A stretch of 64,000 bases of DNA from Thalassobius sp049116315 (GCA_049116315.1 JAGDZD010000004.1:1-64000), one strand, 5' to 3'; counted from the first letter of the stretch, positions 35,615 through 44,396 are shown. The notes: generated from the letters alone by a model not told the origin. Made by a program: numbers and translations.

Positions 35615-36313
35615 TTAGCCCGGCTGGATCATACCAAGGCTGATGGCACGCCCCACAGCCTGAGCCGTGGTCAATGCCCCGAGCTTTTCGCGACCCGATC
35701 TCAGGTGCACTTCGACGGTGCGGTGCGAAATCGTCAGGATGTCGCCAATGTCTTGCTGGGACTTGCCCAAAGCCACCCATTGGATGATTTCCTGTTCCCG
35801 TTTTGACAGGGTAGGCCGTGCTAAACCCTTGGGAAGAATGCCGGATTTCATGACGTTGTCGTGCATGTGAACCGCGGCGTGCTGTAGATCACCAATGACG
35901 TGGGGGACAAACTTCTTCCATTCGGTTTCCGAACAATCGCGGGTCACACTAAGCAGGCCGCAATCCCCATAGGGGCCACGCACGGGCACGCTGATACCGC
36001 GATCCGTGATGCCAAAGTCAGAAGCATCGGAAAAAACCTGCATAAACTTTTCGTCGTGGTTGAATCGTTCCCAATCGACGGGTGCAATGCTTTGACTGGA
36101 TTTGTGCAGCGTGGGATCCACCCTGTGCAAACCGCGCTCAATATAATGGGTTTTCCAACTTTCGGGGTAGGTGGCAAAGCCCTGCACATCACCGGTGACA
36201 AAATTGGTGGTGGCATAAGACGCAAAGTCAAACCCCAAGGAATCGCACAGGCTGACTAGGAAGTTTTGGAATTTGTCGTCGTCTTGGACGTCGCTTAGGT
36301 CGATCAGGTTCAT
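35615..36313 (-). CDS. LuxR-family quorum-sensing regulator
   Basis: This 232-residue protein has an N-terminal autoinducer-binding domain with the conserved W, Y, D, P and W residues (SWKTHYIERGLHRVDP, then PVDW). The C-terminal LuxR helix-turn-helix is at about 168-232 (LSKREQEIIQWVALGKSQQDIGDIL... HRTVEVHLRSGREKLGA). I chose the ATG at 36313; the frame runs upstream to a TTG at 36394 without a ribosome binding site. It is the likely receptor for the signal made by the neighbouring LuxI. No clear lux box was found in the gap before luxI. Confidence 0.9.
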   Translation of the reverse strand: MNLIDLSDVQDDDKFQNFLVSLCDSLGFDFASYATTNFVTGDVQGFATYPESWKTHYIERGLHRVDPTLHKSSQSIAPVDWERFNHDEKFMQVFSDASDFGITDRGISVPVRGPYGDCGLLSVTRDCSETEWKKFVPHVIGDLQHAAVHMHDNVMKSGILPKGLARPTLSKREQEIIQWVALGKSQQDIGDILTISHRTVEVHLRSGREKLGALTTAQAVGRAISLGMIQPG

Positions 36314-36532
36314 TTTGGGTCCAACGTTTACGTCAAAGTTGGCCGAATTGACGGAACAGATCCTAGGAACTCGAAAACGAAAGGCCAGAAACAATGCAGT
36401 GCCGGTACTATTCCAACACTTTCACACTCAAATGTAGTTCACAATTGTTACACTGCAATGTGCGGATCGTGTGAACAAGCAAAAAAACTGTTTATCTAAA
36501 AATGGATAGGGTAGCGAGCGGAGCCTAAGCAC

Positions 36533-36561
36533 AAAAAAACCGCGCAGATTGCTCTGCGCGG
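36533..36561 (-). terminator. Rho-independent terminator after rplI
   Basis: A 9-bp perfect GC-rich stem (CCGCGCAGA / TCTGCGCGG) with a 4-nt loop is followed on the minus strand by a run of seven T. It lies 30 bp after the rplI stop and ends the rpsF-rpsR-rplI operon. Confidence 0.9.
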
Positions 36562-36590
36562 CTGTCACGATCCCCCAAAAGGGGAGGCGC

Positions 36591-37211
36591 TTATTCTTCT
36601 TCCGAAGCGGCTTCGGCGGCTGGGGCGTCATCGCCGCCCAAGTCGTCTTCATCCGCTGCAGCACCGATATCGTCGAACAGTTCGGCGATTTCGAATTCTG
36701 CTTCAGCTTCTGCTTCGGCTGCCAGTTCCTGGATAGATTTACCAGAAGCTTGCAGTTCTGCTTCTTCTTCAGAGCGCGCAACGTTCAGTTGGATCTGAGC
36801 GTTGACTTCTGGGTGAAGAGACACGTCTACAGTGTGCAGGCCCAGCTCTTTGATCGGCATCAGAATAACAATCTGTTTGCGATCGATTGAGAAGCCGGCT
36901 TCGGTTGCAACGTCGGCTGCGTCACGAGGTGTGACAGAACCGTACAGGTTGCCGCCGTCAGACGCCTGACGAATCACAACAAACTGCTGACCGTCGAGAC
37001 GTTCTGCCAGAGTTTCTGCTTCGGCTTTGGTTTCCAGGTTGCGCGCTTCGAGCTGCGCTTTCTGTGCATCAAAGTTGGCTTTGTTGGCCGCAGAAGCGGT
37101 CAAAGCTTTGCCCTGAGGCAACAGGAAGTTGCGGGCATATCCAGGTTTAACGTCTACAACGTCACCCATTTGGCCCAGCTTCGCTACACGTTCAAGAAGG
37201 ATTACTTGCAT
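36591..37211 (-). CDS. rplI: Large-subunit ribosomal protein bL9
   Basis: This 206-residue protein has the bL9 N-terminal signature (MQVILLERVAKLGQMGDVVDV, then GYARNFLLPQGKA), a long central helix and a C-terminal domain. The C-terminus carries an acidic extension of about 55 residues (rich in A, E and D) that is longer than in E. coli bL9 (about 149 residues in total) and common in this group. AAGGAG lies 8 nt before the ATG. It is the last gene of the rpsF-rpsR-rplI operon, 12 bp after rpsR. Confidence 0.97.
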   Translation of the reverse strand: MQVILLERVAKLGQMGDVVDVKPGYARNFLLPQGKALTASAANKANFDAQKAQLEARNLETKAEAETLAERLDGQQFVVIRQASDGGNLYGSVTPRDAADVATEAGFSIDRKQIVILMPIKELGLHTVDVSLHPEVNAQIQLNVARSEEEAELQASGKSIQELAAEAEAEAEFEIAELFDDIGAAADEDDLGGDDAPAAEAASEEE

Positions 37212-37223
37212 CTGCTTTTCTCC

Positions 37224-37451
37224 TTACTTCACAGCGTAGGGCAACAGGGCGAGGAAACGTGCGCGTTTGATCGCACGGGACAACTCACGCTGTTTTTTAG
37301 CCGAAACTGCGGTAATGCGCGAAGGCACAATTTTGCCGCGCTCAGAGATGTAGCGCTGCAGCAGTTTGGTGTCTTTGTAGTCGATTTTCGGCGCATTGTC
37401 CCCAGAGAAGGGGCAAACTTTGCGGCGGCGGAAAAACGGTTTAGCTGCCAT
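37224..37451 (-). CDS. rpsR: Small-subunit ribosomal protein bS18
   Basis: This 75-residue protein has the bS18 signature (FFRRRKVCPFS, IDYKDTKLLQRYISERGKIVPSRITAVSAK). It binds 16S rRNA next to bS6 in the small subunit platform. AAGGA lies 9 nt before the ATG. It sits between rpsF and rplI, the canonical order, with 24-bp and 12-bp gaps. Confidence 0.97.
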   Translation of the reverse strand: MAAKPFFRRRKVCPFSGDNAPKIDYKDTKLLQRYISERGKIVPSRITAVSAKKQRELSRAIKRARFLALLPYAVK

Positions 37452-37475
37452 GGTTTAGCTTCCTTTTCTTAGGGG

Positions 37476-37832
37476 TTACGAACGACGTTCGCGGCGTTCG
37501 CCACGTTCTTCGCGCTTCTGCATCTGAACCGATGGGCCTTCTTCGTGGCCATCAACTTTGATGGTCAGAACGCGCATCACGTCATCATGCAAACGCATCA
37601 GGCGCTCCATTTCTTGAATCGCTGGCGCAGGTGCGTCAGTTTTCAAGAAGGCATAGTGGCCTTTGCGGTTCTTGTTGATTTTGTAGGCCATCGTTTTGAC
37701 GCCCCAGTATTCGCTTTCAACGACGCTGCCGCCGTTGTCAGTCAAAACTGTACCAAAATGTTCGATAAGGCTTTCAGCTTGCGTGTTGGACAGGTCCTGA
37801 CGCGAGATGAATACATGCTCGTAAAGCGGCAT
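37476..37832 (-). CDS. rpsF: Small-subunit ribosomal protein bS6
   Basis: This 118-residue protein has the bS6 fold signature (MPLYEHVFISRQDLS, WGVKTMAYKINKNRKGHYAFL, RLMRLHDDVMRVLTIKVD) and a basic C-terminal tail. The ATG at 37832 has GGAG about 8 nt upstream; a GTG two codons earlier is less likely. It is the first gene of the operon. Its promoter must lie in the 240-bp gap up to 38072. Confidence 0.96.
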   Translation of the reverse strand: MPLYEHVFISRQDLSNTQAESLIEHFGTVLTDNGGSVVESEYWGVKTMAYKINKNRKGHYAFLKTDAPAPAIQEMERLMRLHDDVMRVLTIKVDGHEEGPSVQMQKREERGERRERRS

Positions 37833-38072
37833 GTGCACTCCATTTCATTTTCAAGCGCATTTCATAGGAGGGTCTTTGGCCTTCCGCGACCCATCCACGA
37901 GAGACTGCGCGGTTCAAAATATTTGTCGGAAGGATGGGCGCGTATACGACGGATCCACCTGCGGCGCAAGACTTTGTCAGCGGGGGGCAATTGCTTTTTA
38001 TCGCCCGACCTTTGCCTCAATCTTGCCTAAAACTTTACCCAAGGTGGAGACAACGCAAAAAAGGACAACGAC

Positions 38073-38576
38073 ATGACGGTTGGTCAAAATAATATCGGAC
38101 TGGGCAAGATTGTACCGGACTCTTTCTCTACCAAAGATCTGCGCCGCAGCGCCTCTGTCTTTGGCGGTGTGGTGCTGTGTATGGCAGCCTTTGGCCTGTG
38201 GTTGGATCCCAAAGCCGTGGCCGGACCAGAAACAACCATCATTCGCGCTGGTTTGACCTTTTTGTTTGTTGGCATCGGGTTCACCCTGTTCAATCAGGGG
38301 CGTGATGTTCAGGCCGAAGAAATTCAGTTGGATCTTGAGGCCGGTGTTCTGAGCCACGCCACACGCGGCCCAGATGGGATCGCCCGTTTGCAGCAAAGCT
38401 ATGACCTGGCAGATTTGCGCCGCGTGATCGTAGAAGGGGGCCAAATGGTCGCCATTTCTCATGACGGCGAAGAAGTTTTGCGGGTGGATGTGGCCGAGGC
38501 CATTCCTCAGGCCGATCTCGATCGTATGATCGCCCCGTTCCAGCGCACAATGTTGCCCACAGCGCAGACCACCTGA
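38073..38576 (+). CDS. Inner-membrane protein with two transmembrane segments
   Basis: This 167-residue protein has two hydrophobic segments (about residues 28-47 VFGGVVLCMAAFGLWLDP and 58-76 AGLTFLFVGIGFTLF) separated by a short loop. A cytoplasmic C-terminal domain (about 80-160) reads like a small beta-sandwich (EEIQLDLEAGVLSHATRG, DLADLRRVIVEGGQMVAIS). AAGGA lies about 9 nt before the ATG. It stands between the divergent rpsF operon and fabD with its own terminator at 38629. The family is not recognised. Confidence 0.75.
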   Translation: MTVGQNNIGLGKIVPDSFSTKDLRRSASVFGGVVLCMAAFGLWLDPKAVAGPETTIIRAGLTFLFVGIGFTLFNQGRDVQAEEIQLDLEAGVLSHATRGPDGIARLQQSYDLADLRRVIVEGGQMVAISHDGEEVLRVDVAEAIPQADLDRMIAPFQRTMLPTAQTT

Positions 38577-38628
38577 TCACACGTGACGGGCACTGCAACG
38601 GGCCTGAACAGCGACAAAATCCAAATAG

Positions 38629-38663
38629 AACACCGGGTGAGCCCCTGACTCAGCCGGTGTTTT
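38629..38663 (+). terminator. Probable terminator
   Basis: An outer 8-bp stem (AACACCGG / CCGGTGTT) with an inner GTGAG/CTCA extension is followed by a short T-run. It lies about 50 bp after the membrane-protein stop and before fabD. Confidence 0.75.
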
Positions 38664-38774
38664 GCTATGTGGGCCCCGTTTGTTGCCCTTTGGGCAGCCT
38701 GTGCGCTGGCTTTCTCTTGTGATCATGCGGGCAGAAGTCTAAACCATTGCAAACACACGAGCGATGAGGACTCC

Positions 38775-39710
38775 ATGACAAAAGCATTCGTTTTCCCGGG
38801 CCAAGGGGCACAAACAATTGGAATGGGAAAAGCCTTAGCTGACGCCTATCCAGCTGCAAAAGCCGTTTTTGACGAGGTTGATGAGGCCTTGGGGGAAAGT
38901 CTAAGCTCGTTGATCTGGGAGGGGGAGCAAGACGCGTTGACCCTGACCAAAAACGCCCAGCCTGCGCTGATGGCCACCTCTTTGGCGGCGCTACGCGCAC
39001 TCGAAGCTGAAGGAGTCGATGTCGCGCGTGACGCGGCCTTTGTTGCGGGGCATTCGCTGGGCGAATATTCAGCTTTGGCGGCGGCTGGCGCGCTGAGCAT
39101 CTCGGATGCAGCAAAGCTGCTGCGCACCCGCGGTCAGGCGATGCAAGACGCTGTGCCGGTTGGCGAAGGCGCAATGGCTGCGTTGCTTGGTCTGGATTTT
39201 GACACTGCCAAATCCGTGGCCGAAGAGGCCGCCATGGGGGAGGTTTGTCAGGCTGCAAATGACAATGATCCCAGTCAGGTGGTTGTGTCAGGTCACAAGG
39301 ACGCGGTTGAACGCGCTGTGACACTGGCGAAAGAAAAGGGTGCAAAACGCGCGGTTCTGCTGCCGGTAAGCGCCCCATTCCACTGCGCTTTGATGGAGCC
39401 TGCGGCGCGCGCGATGGCCGAAGCGCTGAATGACGTTGATGTTCAACGCCCTGTGGTGCCCGTGGTGGCCAATGTGGTGGCCGAAGCGGTCAGTGATCCG
39501 GCGACCATTCGCTCTTTGCTGGTGGATCAGGTTACGGGCTCGGTGCGCTGGCGTGAAAGCGTGTTGTGGATGGGCCAGAATGGCGTCACCGAATTGTGGG
39601 AAATTGGCGCGGGCAAAGCGCTGTCGGGCATGGTGCGTCGCATTGACCGTTCCATCAGCTGCAGTGCCATTGGCGCCCCGGCCGATATTGAAAAAGTCCT
39701 CGGCCAGTAA
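38775..39710 (+). CDS. fabD: Malonyl-CoA:ACP transacylase
   Basis: This 311-residue enzyme moves malonyl from CoA to acyl carrier protein at the start of fatty acid synthesis. Signatures are FPGQGAQ near the N-terminus, GHSLGEYSA with nucleophile S94, and SAPFHCALM with the catalytic histidine. The ATG at 38775 has GAGGA about 5 nt upstream; the frame runs back to 38667, but that part overlaps the preceding terminator. fabG follows after 77 bp. Confidence 0.95.
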   Translation: MTKAFVFPGQGAQTIGMGKALADAYPAAKAVFDEVDEALGESLSSLIWEGEQDALTLTKNAQPALMATSLAALRALEAEGVDVARDAAFVAGHSLGEYSALAAAGALSISDAAKLLRTRGQAMQDAVPVGEGAMAALLGLDFDTAKSVAEEAAMGEVCQAANDNDPSQVVVSGHKDAVERAVTLAKEKGAKRAVLLPVSAPFHCALMEPAARAMAEALNDVDVQRPVVPVVANVVAEAVSDPATIRSLLVDQVTGSVRWRESVLWMGQNGVTELWEIGAGKALSGMVRRIDRSISCSAIGAPADIEKVLGQ

Positions 39711-39787
39711 CGCTGGCGGAAAATGAAATTTTCCGGTCCGTTTTCTGACAGAAAACGTCGCTGACCGGAGCTTAGGAGTAGAAGTCT

Positions 39788-40525
39788 ATGTTTGATCTTT
39801 CGGGGAAGAACGCGCTGGTCACTGGCGCATCCGGCGGCATTGGTGGCGAAATCGCCAAAGTCTTGCACGGTGCGGGCGCCAGCGTTGGTCTGAGCGGCAC
39901 ACGGGTGGAGCCTTTGCAGGCACTGGCGAATGAGCTGGGGGAGCGCGCGCATGTTTTGCCGTGCAACCTTGGAGACAGCGAAGCGGTTGATGCGCTGCCC
40001 AAACAGGCGATTGCGGCCATGGGCAGCGTTGATATTCTGGTCAACAATGCGGGGATCACGCGAGATCAGATCTTTATGCGGATGTCTGATGACGAATGGC
40101 AATCTGTGCTGGATGTGAACCTGACCGCTTCTATGCGTCTATGTCGGGGCGTGATGCGTCCTATGATGAAGTCGCGTTGGGGCCGGATCATCAACATCAG
40201 TTCAATCGTGGGGGCCACTGGCAACCCCGGACAGGTGAACTATGCCGCCGCCAAAGCGGGCATGGTTGGCATGACCAAATCCATCGCTTATGAAGTGGCC
40301 AGCCGGGGCATCACTGCCAATGCGGTTGCGCCCGGCTTCATCGCGACGGCGATGACCGACAAGTTGACGGATGATCAGAAATCCAAAATCAACACCCAGA
40401 TCCCAGCCAACCGCATGGGCCTGCCAGAAGAAATCGCCGCGGCGGTTCTGTATTTGGCAAGCCCAGAGGCCGGCTATGTCACGGGCAGCACCCTGCACGT
40501 GAATGGCGGCATGGCGATGCTGTAA
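39788..40525 (+). CDS. fabG: 3-oxoacyl-[ACP] reductase
   Basis: This 245-residue NADPH-dependent reductase of the short-chain dehydrogenase family carries TGASGGIG near the N-terminus, NNAG, and the catalytic Ser-Tyr-Lys set (NISSIVGATG, then NYAAAKAG). The C-terminal FabG pattern YVTGSTLHVNGGM is present. AGGAG lies 9 nt before the ATG. In the fabD-fabG gap, GGAAAATGAAATTTTCC and GTTTTCTGACAGAAAAC form two hairpins without a long T-run. acpP lies about 1.3 kb downstream, separated by the TetR pair. Confidence 0.96.
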   Translation: MFDLSGKNALVTGASGGIGGEIAKVLHGAGASVGLSGTRVEPLQALANELGERAHVLPCNLGDSEAVDALPKQAIAAMGSVDILVNNAGITRDQIFMRMSDDEWQSVLDVNLTASMRLCRGVMRPMMKSRWGRIINISSIVGATGNPGQVNYAAAKAGMVGMTKSIAYEVASRGITANAVAPGFIATAMTDKLTDDQKSKINTQIPANRMGLPEEIAAAVLYLASPEAGYVTGSTLHVNGGMAML

Positions 40526-40533
40526 ATCAATCG

Positions 40534-40561
40534 GTTGGGGGCGCTGAAAGGTGCCCCCAAC
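40534..40561 (+). terminator. Possible terminator between fabG and a convergent gene
   Basis: A 9-bp perfect stem (GTTGGGGGC / GCCCCCAAC) with a 10-nt loop is followed by a T-rich but interrupted tail. It lies between the fabG stop and the end of the convergent membrane-protein gene, so it may serve both. Confidence 0.55.
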
Positions 40562-40576
40562 TTGGCGTTTTGCATT

Positions 40577-40954
40577 CTACTGAGTGATCAGGGCGAGGCT
40601 GCCAAACACAGTGATGGCGCTAAAGAGGATCGCTGGCGGGAAAGCCCAAGGTGTTTCGCCTTTGTGAGCGGCCACCCCAAATCCCAAGAGCGCATGCGCC
40701 CCGCATAGCAGCGTCAGGAACAGGCTGAGACCTGTGGCGGCGGGGCTGAGGGCGGCATAGGCGAATCCCAAGGAAATCGACAACAACAGCAAGCTGGCAG
40801 CGTTCCAGCTGAAAAACATTGTTGTTTTGGGCCCATTTGGTAAATCTGTGAGGGCGAAAATCGGCTGGGCATTGCGCGGGCCGCCAATAAAGACATGCGC
40901 CACAAATGTAAGGAGCGACGCGGCTGATGCGAGGCCTAGGAACAGGGTATTCAT
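40577..40954 (-). CDS. Small four-helix membrane protein
   Basis: This 125-residue protein has four predicted transmembrane helices (about 3-24, 44-66, 70-90 and 105-123). It contains an AHVFIGGP motif in the first loop and AHALLGFG in the third helix. The family is not named here. It is divergent from the TetR gene across a 50-bp gap holding a palindrome, so it is probably repressed by that regulator. Confidence 0.7.
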   Translation of the reverse strand: MNTLFLGLASAASLLTFVAHVFIGGPRNAQPIFALTDLPNGPKTTMFFSWNAASLLLLSISLGFAYAALSPAATGLSLFLTLLCGAHALLGFGVAAHKGETPWAFPPAILFSAITVFGSLALITQ

Positions 40955-40970
40955 ATGGGGTCTCCATTAT

Positions 40971-41001
40971 TAGAACTTTAGTTCTAGAAATTGAGTTCTA
41001 A
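40971..41001. promoter_or_regulatory. Probable TetR operator
   Basis: A perfect palindrome TAGAACTTTAGTTCTA (7-bp arms) lies at 40971-40986. A further half-site GAGTTCTAA lies at 40993-41001. Both are in the 50-bp gap between the divergent membrane-protein and TetR genes, so one bound repressor could control both. Confidence 0.75.
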
Positions 41002-41005
41002 TATT

Positions 41006-41566
41006 ATGGGGCGAAAGTCAAGTCTGGATGAGGCGCAGCTTTTTGCTGCGGTTGGACGTCATTTGACGGCACCGGGGGCGTTCTCGCTTAAGGCGGTTTC
41101 GGCTGAAGCGGGCGTATCGATCGGGTCGATCTATCACCGGTTTGGCAACAAAGACGGGTTGCTTGCGGAAACATGGCTGGCGGCGAACGCGCGGTTTCGC
41201 ACTGAATTTGTTGAAAAATTTGGCGATGGTTCGGCGCAAAGCGGGGCAGAGGCGGCGTGTTCGGTGGCGCAGTTTTGTATGGATCACCCGCAGGAGGCGG
41301 TGGTTTTGATTTGCAACCGGCCCAGCGACATCATTGGCCCAGATATCCCTGACCCGATCCGTCAGGAGGTTGCGAAAGTTCACAGTGAAGTGAAGGTCAT
41401 GATTGCCGATTTCGCCACACGCAACGCGATTCCCCATGAGATCGCCAACCTTGCGTTGATCGAAATCCCCCGCACCGTCATGCGACAGTATTTGCCGCAA
41501 CGCAAAGTGCCCGAAATGGCAAAAAAGATCGTTTTGGACGCCTATCGTGGCGTGATGGGACTATAA
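41006..41566 (+). CDS. TetR-family transcriptional regulator
   Basis: This 186-residue protein has an N-terminal TetR helix-turn-helix at about residues 25-55 (LKAVSAEAGVSIGSIYHRFGNKDGLL) and a helical ligand-binding domain. I chose the ATG at 41006; the frame runs back to a TTG at 40991, which would overlap the operator. No strong ribosome binding site is visible. It is divergent from a small membrane protein and lies just 3' of an operator-like palindrome, so it is probably autoregulated. The ligand is unknown. Confidence 0.88.
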   Translation: MGRKSSLDEAQLFAAVGRHLTAPGAFSLKAVSAEAGVSIGSIYHRFGNKDGLLAETWLAANARFRTEFVEKFGDGSAQSGAEAACSVAQFCMDHPQEAVVLICNRPSDIIGPDIPDPIRQEVAKVHSEVKVMIADFATRNAIPHEIANLALIEIPRTVMRQYLPQRKVPEMAKKIVLDAYRGVMGL

Positions 41567-41635
41567 TCATCGGCCAATCAATGCTTAGTGGTGCGTGAGC
41601 GCCGTAACCAATTTGGTAAAACGGTGTGAAAGCGT

Positions 41636-41663
41636 TTGCCTTAGCGTCACCATGTGCTATAGG
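41636..41663 (+). promoter_or_regulatory. Possible sigma-70 promoter for acpP
   Basis: TTGCCT and TATAGG are spaced by 16 bp, giving a leader of about 140 nt before acpP. The match is fair but not tested against other candidates in the same gap. Confidence 0.4.
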
Positions 41664-41809
41664 CCACGCAGTTTTTCCGGGGGTGGGTTGTCTGTCCGCC
41701 GGATCGTTCCGATATAGTGGAACACGGAGCCGCCCGTCTTGGGCATTCAATAGCCAGCCCACGGGCACGGGCGACAATTCGGGCGCAAGCCCAACAGTGA
41801 GGACATAAA

Positions 41810-42043
41810 ATGAGCGATATCGCAGACCGCGTCAAAAAGATCGTTGTTGAACACCTGGGTGTTGAAGAAGACAAAGTTACCGAGAACGCGTCGTTCATCG
41901 ATGACCTGGGCGCAGACAGCCTGGACACCGTTGAATTGGTCATGGCGTTCGAAGAAGAGTTCGGCATCGAGATCCCTGATGACGCAGCTGAAACGATCCA
42001 GACTTTTGGCGATGCAGTGAAATTCATCACCGAAGCGTCCTAA
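41810..42043 (+). CDS. acpP: Acyl carrier protein
   Basis: This 77-residue acidic protein has the DSL phosphopantetheine site (LGADSLDTVELVMAFEEEFG; the serine follows Asp at about residue 37) and the typical helical pattern. It carries growing acyl chains for fatty acid synthesis, and acyl groups for the LuxI enzyme in this window. GAGGA lies about 7 nt before the ATG. A strong terminator follows at 42071. Confidence 0.98.
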   Translation: MSDIADRVKKIVVEHLGVEEDKVTENASFIDDLGADSLDTVELVMAFEEEFGIEIPDDAAETIQTFGDAVKFITEAS

Positions 42044-42070
42044 TCGCTTTAAAATCTTCGGATTTTTTGA

Positions 42071-42102
42071 AACCCTCGGTCTTGCTGACCGGGGGTTTTT
42101 TT
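42071..42102 (+). terminator. Rho-independent terminator after acpP
   Basis: An 11-bp stem (AACCCTCGGTC / GACCGGGGGTT, one T-G pair) is followed by seven T. It touches the stop codon of the convergent PilZ gene. Confidence 0.9.
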
Positions 42103-42970
42103 ATGGGGCAGGGTGGCGGATGGTGCCCAAATTGGGCCAACGCCGCGCCCGGTTGTTGTGCCCATGTGTGGCCAGAACGTGCGCCATTCTCTTGGGGCTG
42201 AGGGCCGGGACAAAGCGTAGACCTGTGAAGTTGGTGTTCTGCCAAACAATCTGGGCCGTATGTTCTTCACCAGCAAACCGCAGCAAAACCTTCGTGTGTC
42301 GTGGCATTTGGTGTTGGGTTTGGATTTTGGCACCGCGCCGGCTGAGATCCACAATATCCACCACCTCTGAGTGGGTGCTATGGGTGATCCGAGCATCGAT
42401 CCGCACGATATAGCGCTTGGTCAGACGTCGCAGGAAGTAGATGTATTTGGTCGCCAAATAGGTGAAGCTCATGGCGCTGACGGCGAGTGCAGATACAATC
42501 GTTGCAAATTGACGCAAGGGCATGGCACCCGGAACCGCATAGTTGGCACCTGAGGTGGGGGACCACCGCGGATCCTGTTTGCATTCCATTGTCGAGATTT
42601 TGGATTTGAACGAACGCAGCTGAGTTGAGACTGCAATCTGTTGGGCCAGATAGCGCGCACTTTCTGCCCCGCTGCGTCGTTCCATGGCTTGGATGCTTTC
42701 CAGCTTTGACAGCAAGCGCAACGAGGGCAGTTCCATGTGAGAGATGCCTTGACTGCGCAGGTTCAAGCGCAGGTCAGAATGGCTATAGCTGTTCAAATGC
42801 CGGGTCAGGGTTCTACTCGCCTCAGGCGAGAAGTCGTCTGTGTATGCATCTGCATGGTAATAGAGTGTGGCCAGCCAGGTCTGCACCAAACAGGTTTGGG
42901 CCGTGGCCCGCGAAGTCATCAAAGATAGCGACAGAAAAATCGTAGTAAGTAAAAGGGGAAGGCGGTGCAT
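42101..42970 (-). CDS. PilZ-domain membrane protein with periplasmic part
   Basis: This 289-residue protein has an N-terminal signal sequence (to about residue 24), a periplasmic helical region (about 25-150), a transmembrane helix (about 152-175, TIVSALAVSAMSFTYLATKYIYF) and a cytoplasmic PilZ domain. The PilZ domain keeps both c-di-GMP-binding motifs: RxxxR (RYIVR, about 184-188) and DLSRRG (D/NxSxxG). It could couple c-di-GMP inside the cell to something in the periplasm, or the reverse. It stands alone between acpP and fabF on the minus strand. Confidence 0.8.
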   Translation of the reverse strand: MHRLPLLLTTIFLSLSLMTSRATAQTCLVQTWLATLYYHADAYTDDFSPEASRTLTRHLNSYSHSDLRLNLRSQGISHMELPSLRLLSKLESIQAMERRSGAESARYLAQQIAVSTQLRSFKSKISTMECKQDPRWSPTSGANYAVPGAMPLRQFATIVSALAVSAMSFTYLATKYIYFLRRLTKRYIVRIDARITHSTHSEVVDIVDLSRRGAKIQTQHQMPRHTKVLLRFAGEEHTAQIVWQNTNFTGLRFVPALSPKRMAHVLATHGHNNRARRWPNLGTIRHPAP

Positions 42971-43136
42971 GTGATGCTCCCATCGAGGTTCCCAAATCCT
43001 TCCATATCCAAGTTAAAGTGTCCTTACCTTGAGCAAGATCGGGTCAATTCCGCCGATATTGTTTGCCATACACTTGCACCCGTAGCGCGATCCAAGTTAT
43101 TGAAGGCCGGAATTGCCGAGGCAAAGGAGAGCGAAC

Positions 43137-44396
43137 ATGCGTCGAGTGGTTGTGACTGGACTGGGAATGGTAACGCCATTGGCCAGTGGGGTTGAAGAAT
43201 CTTGGACACGGATCCTAGACGGACAATCTGGTGCAGGTACAATTGAGCGTTTTGATGCCAATCACTTGGGTACAAATTACGCGTGCGAAGTCCCTTATGG
43301 TGACGGCAGCGATGGCACATTCAATCCGGATGACTGGATGGCGCCGAAAGACCGTCGCAAGGTTGATGACTTCATTCTGTATGGGATTGCTGCGGCGATC
43401 CAAGCGGTGACCGATTCTGGCTGGGAACCGTCGGACAAAGAAAGCCTCGAGCGCACCGGTGTTCTGATCGGATCGGGTATTGGTGGTCTGCAATCCATTG
43501 CGGATACAGCCATTTTGTTGAAAGAACGTGGACCACGTCGCGTGTCCCCCTTCTTTATTCCCGGCGCGTTGATCAACCTGATCTCGGGTCAGGTCAGCAT
43601 CAAATACGGTTTTAAAGGTCCAAACCATGCGGTTGTGACTGCCTGTTCTACTGGGGCGCATGCCATCGGGGATGCAAGCCGTTTGATCCGTTATGGTGAT
43701 GCAGATGTGATGATTGCAGGTGGCGCAGAAGCGGCAATCTGTGAAATCGGCATTGCTGGCTTTAACGCCTGTAAAGCCCTGTCCACCAAGGGCACAGAGA
43801 ACCCCCAAACAGCCAGCCGCCCCTATGACGCTGACCGTGACGGTTTTGTCATGGGCGAAGGCGCGGGCGTTTTGGTTCTGGAAGAATACGAACACGCCAA
43901 AGCGCGCGGCGCAAAGATCTATGCGGAAGTGTTGGGCTATGGTCTGTCGGGCGACGCCTATCACATCACAGCGCCATCAGAAGATGGTGAAGGTGGCGAG
44001 CGGGCGATGCGTGCGGCGATCAAAGACGCAAAGATCGAAGCCGCGGATGTGGATTACATCAACGCTCACGGCACATCGACAATGGCTGATGTGATCGAGC
44101 TGGGCGCGGTAGAGCGTGTTCTGGGTGACTCGGCGGCCAATGCGTCGATGTCGTCAACCAAATCTGCAACGGGTCACCTGTTGGGGGCGGCTGGCGCTAT
44201 CGAGGCGATCTTCTCGATCCTAGCGATCCGCGACCAAGTGGCCCCGCCCACCATCAACTTGGACAACCCAGCCGTTGAACCAAAGCTTGATCTGGTGCCC
44301 AACGTGAAGCGCGAACGCGAAATCAATGTGGCCCTGTCCAATAGTTTTGGCTTTGGTGGCACCAACGCGAGCGTTGTGTTCGGGAAGGTCGATTGA
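43137..44396 (+). CDS. fabF: Beta-ketoacyl-ACP synthase II
   Basis: This 419-residue condensing enzyme elongates acyl-ACP with malonyl-ACP. The catalytic triad is C170 (TACSTGAHA), H311 (NAHGTST) and H347 (KSATGHLLGAAG). The ATG at 43137 has AGGAG about 8 nt upstream; the frame runs back to 43113. mltG overlaps its stop codon by one base, so the two are translated together. It lies about 1.1 kb after acpP. Confidence 0.96.
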   Translation: MRRVVVTGLGMVTPLASGVEESWTRILDGQSGAGTIERFDANHLGTNYACEVPYGDGSDGTFNPDDWMAPKDRRKVDDFILYGIAAAIQAVTDSGWEPSDKESLERTGVLIGSGIGGLQSIADTAILLKERGPRRVSPFFIPGALINLISGQVSIKYGFKGPNHAVVTACSTGAHAIGDASRLIRYGDADVMIAGGAEAAICEIGIAGFNACKALSTKGTENPQTASRPYDADRDGFVMGEGAGVLVLEEYEHAKARGAKIYAEVLGYGLSGDAYHITAPSEDGEGGERAMRAAIKDAKIEAADVDYINAHGTSTMADVIELGAVERVLGDSAANASMSSTKSATGHLLGAAGAIEAIFSILAIRDQVAPPTINLDNPAVEPKLDLVPNVKREREINVALSNSFGFGGTNASVVFGKVD

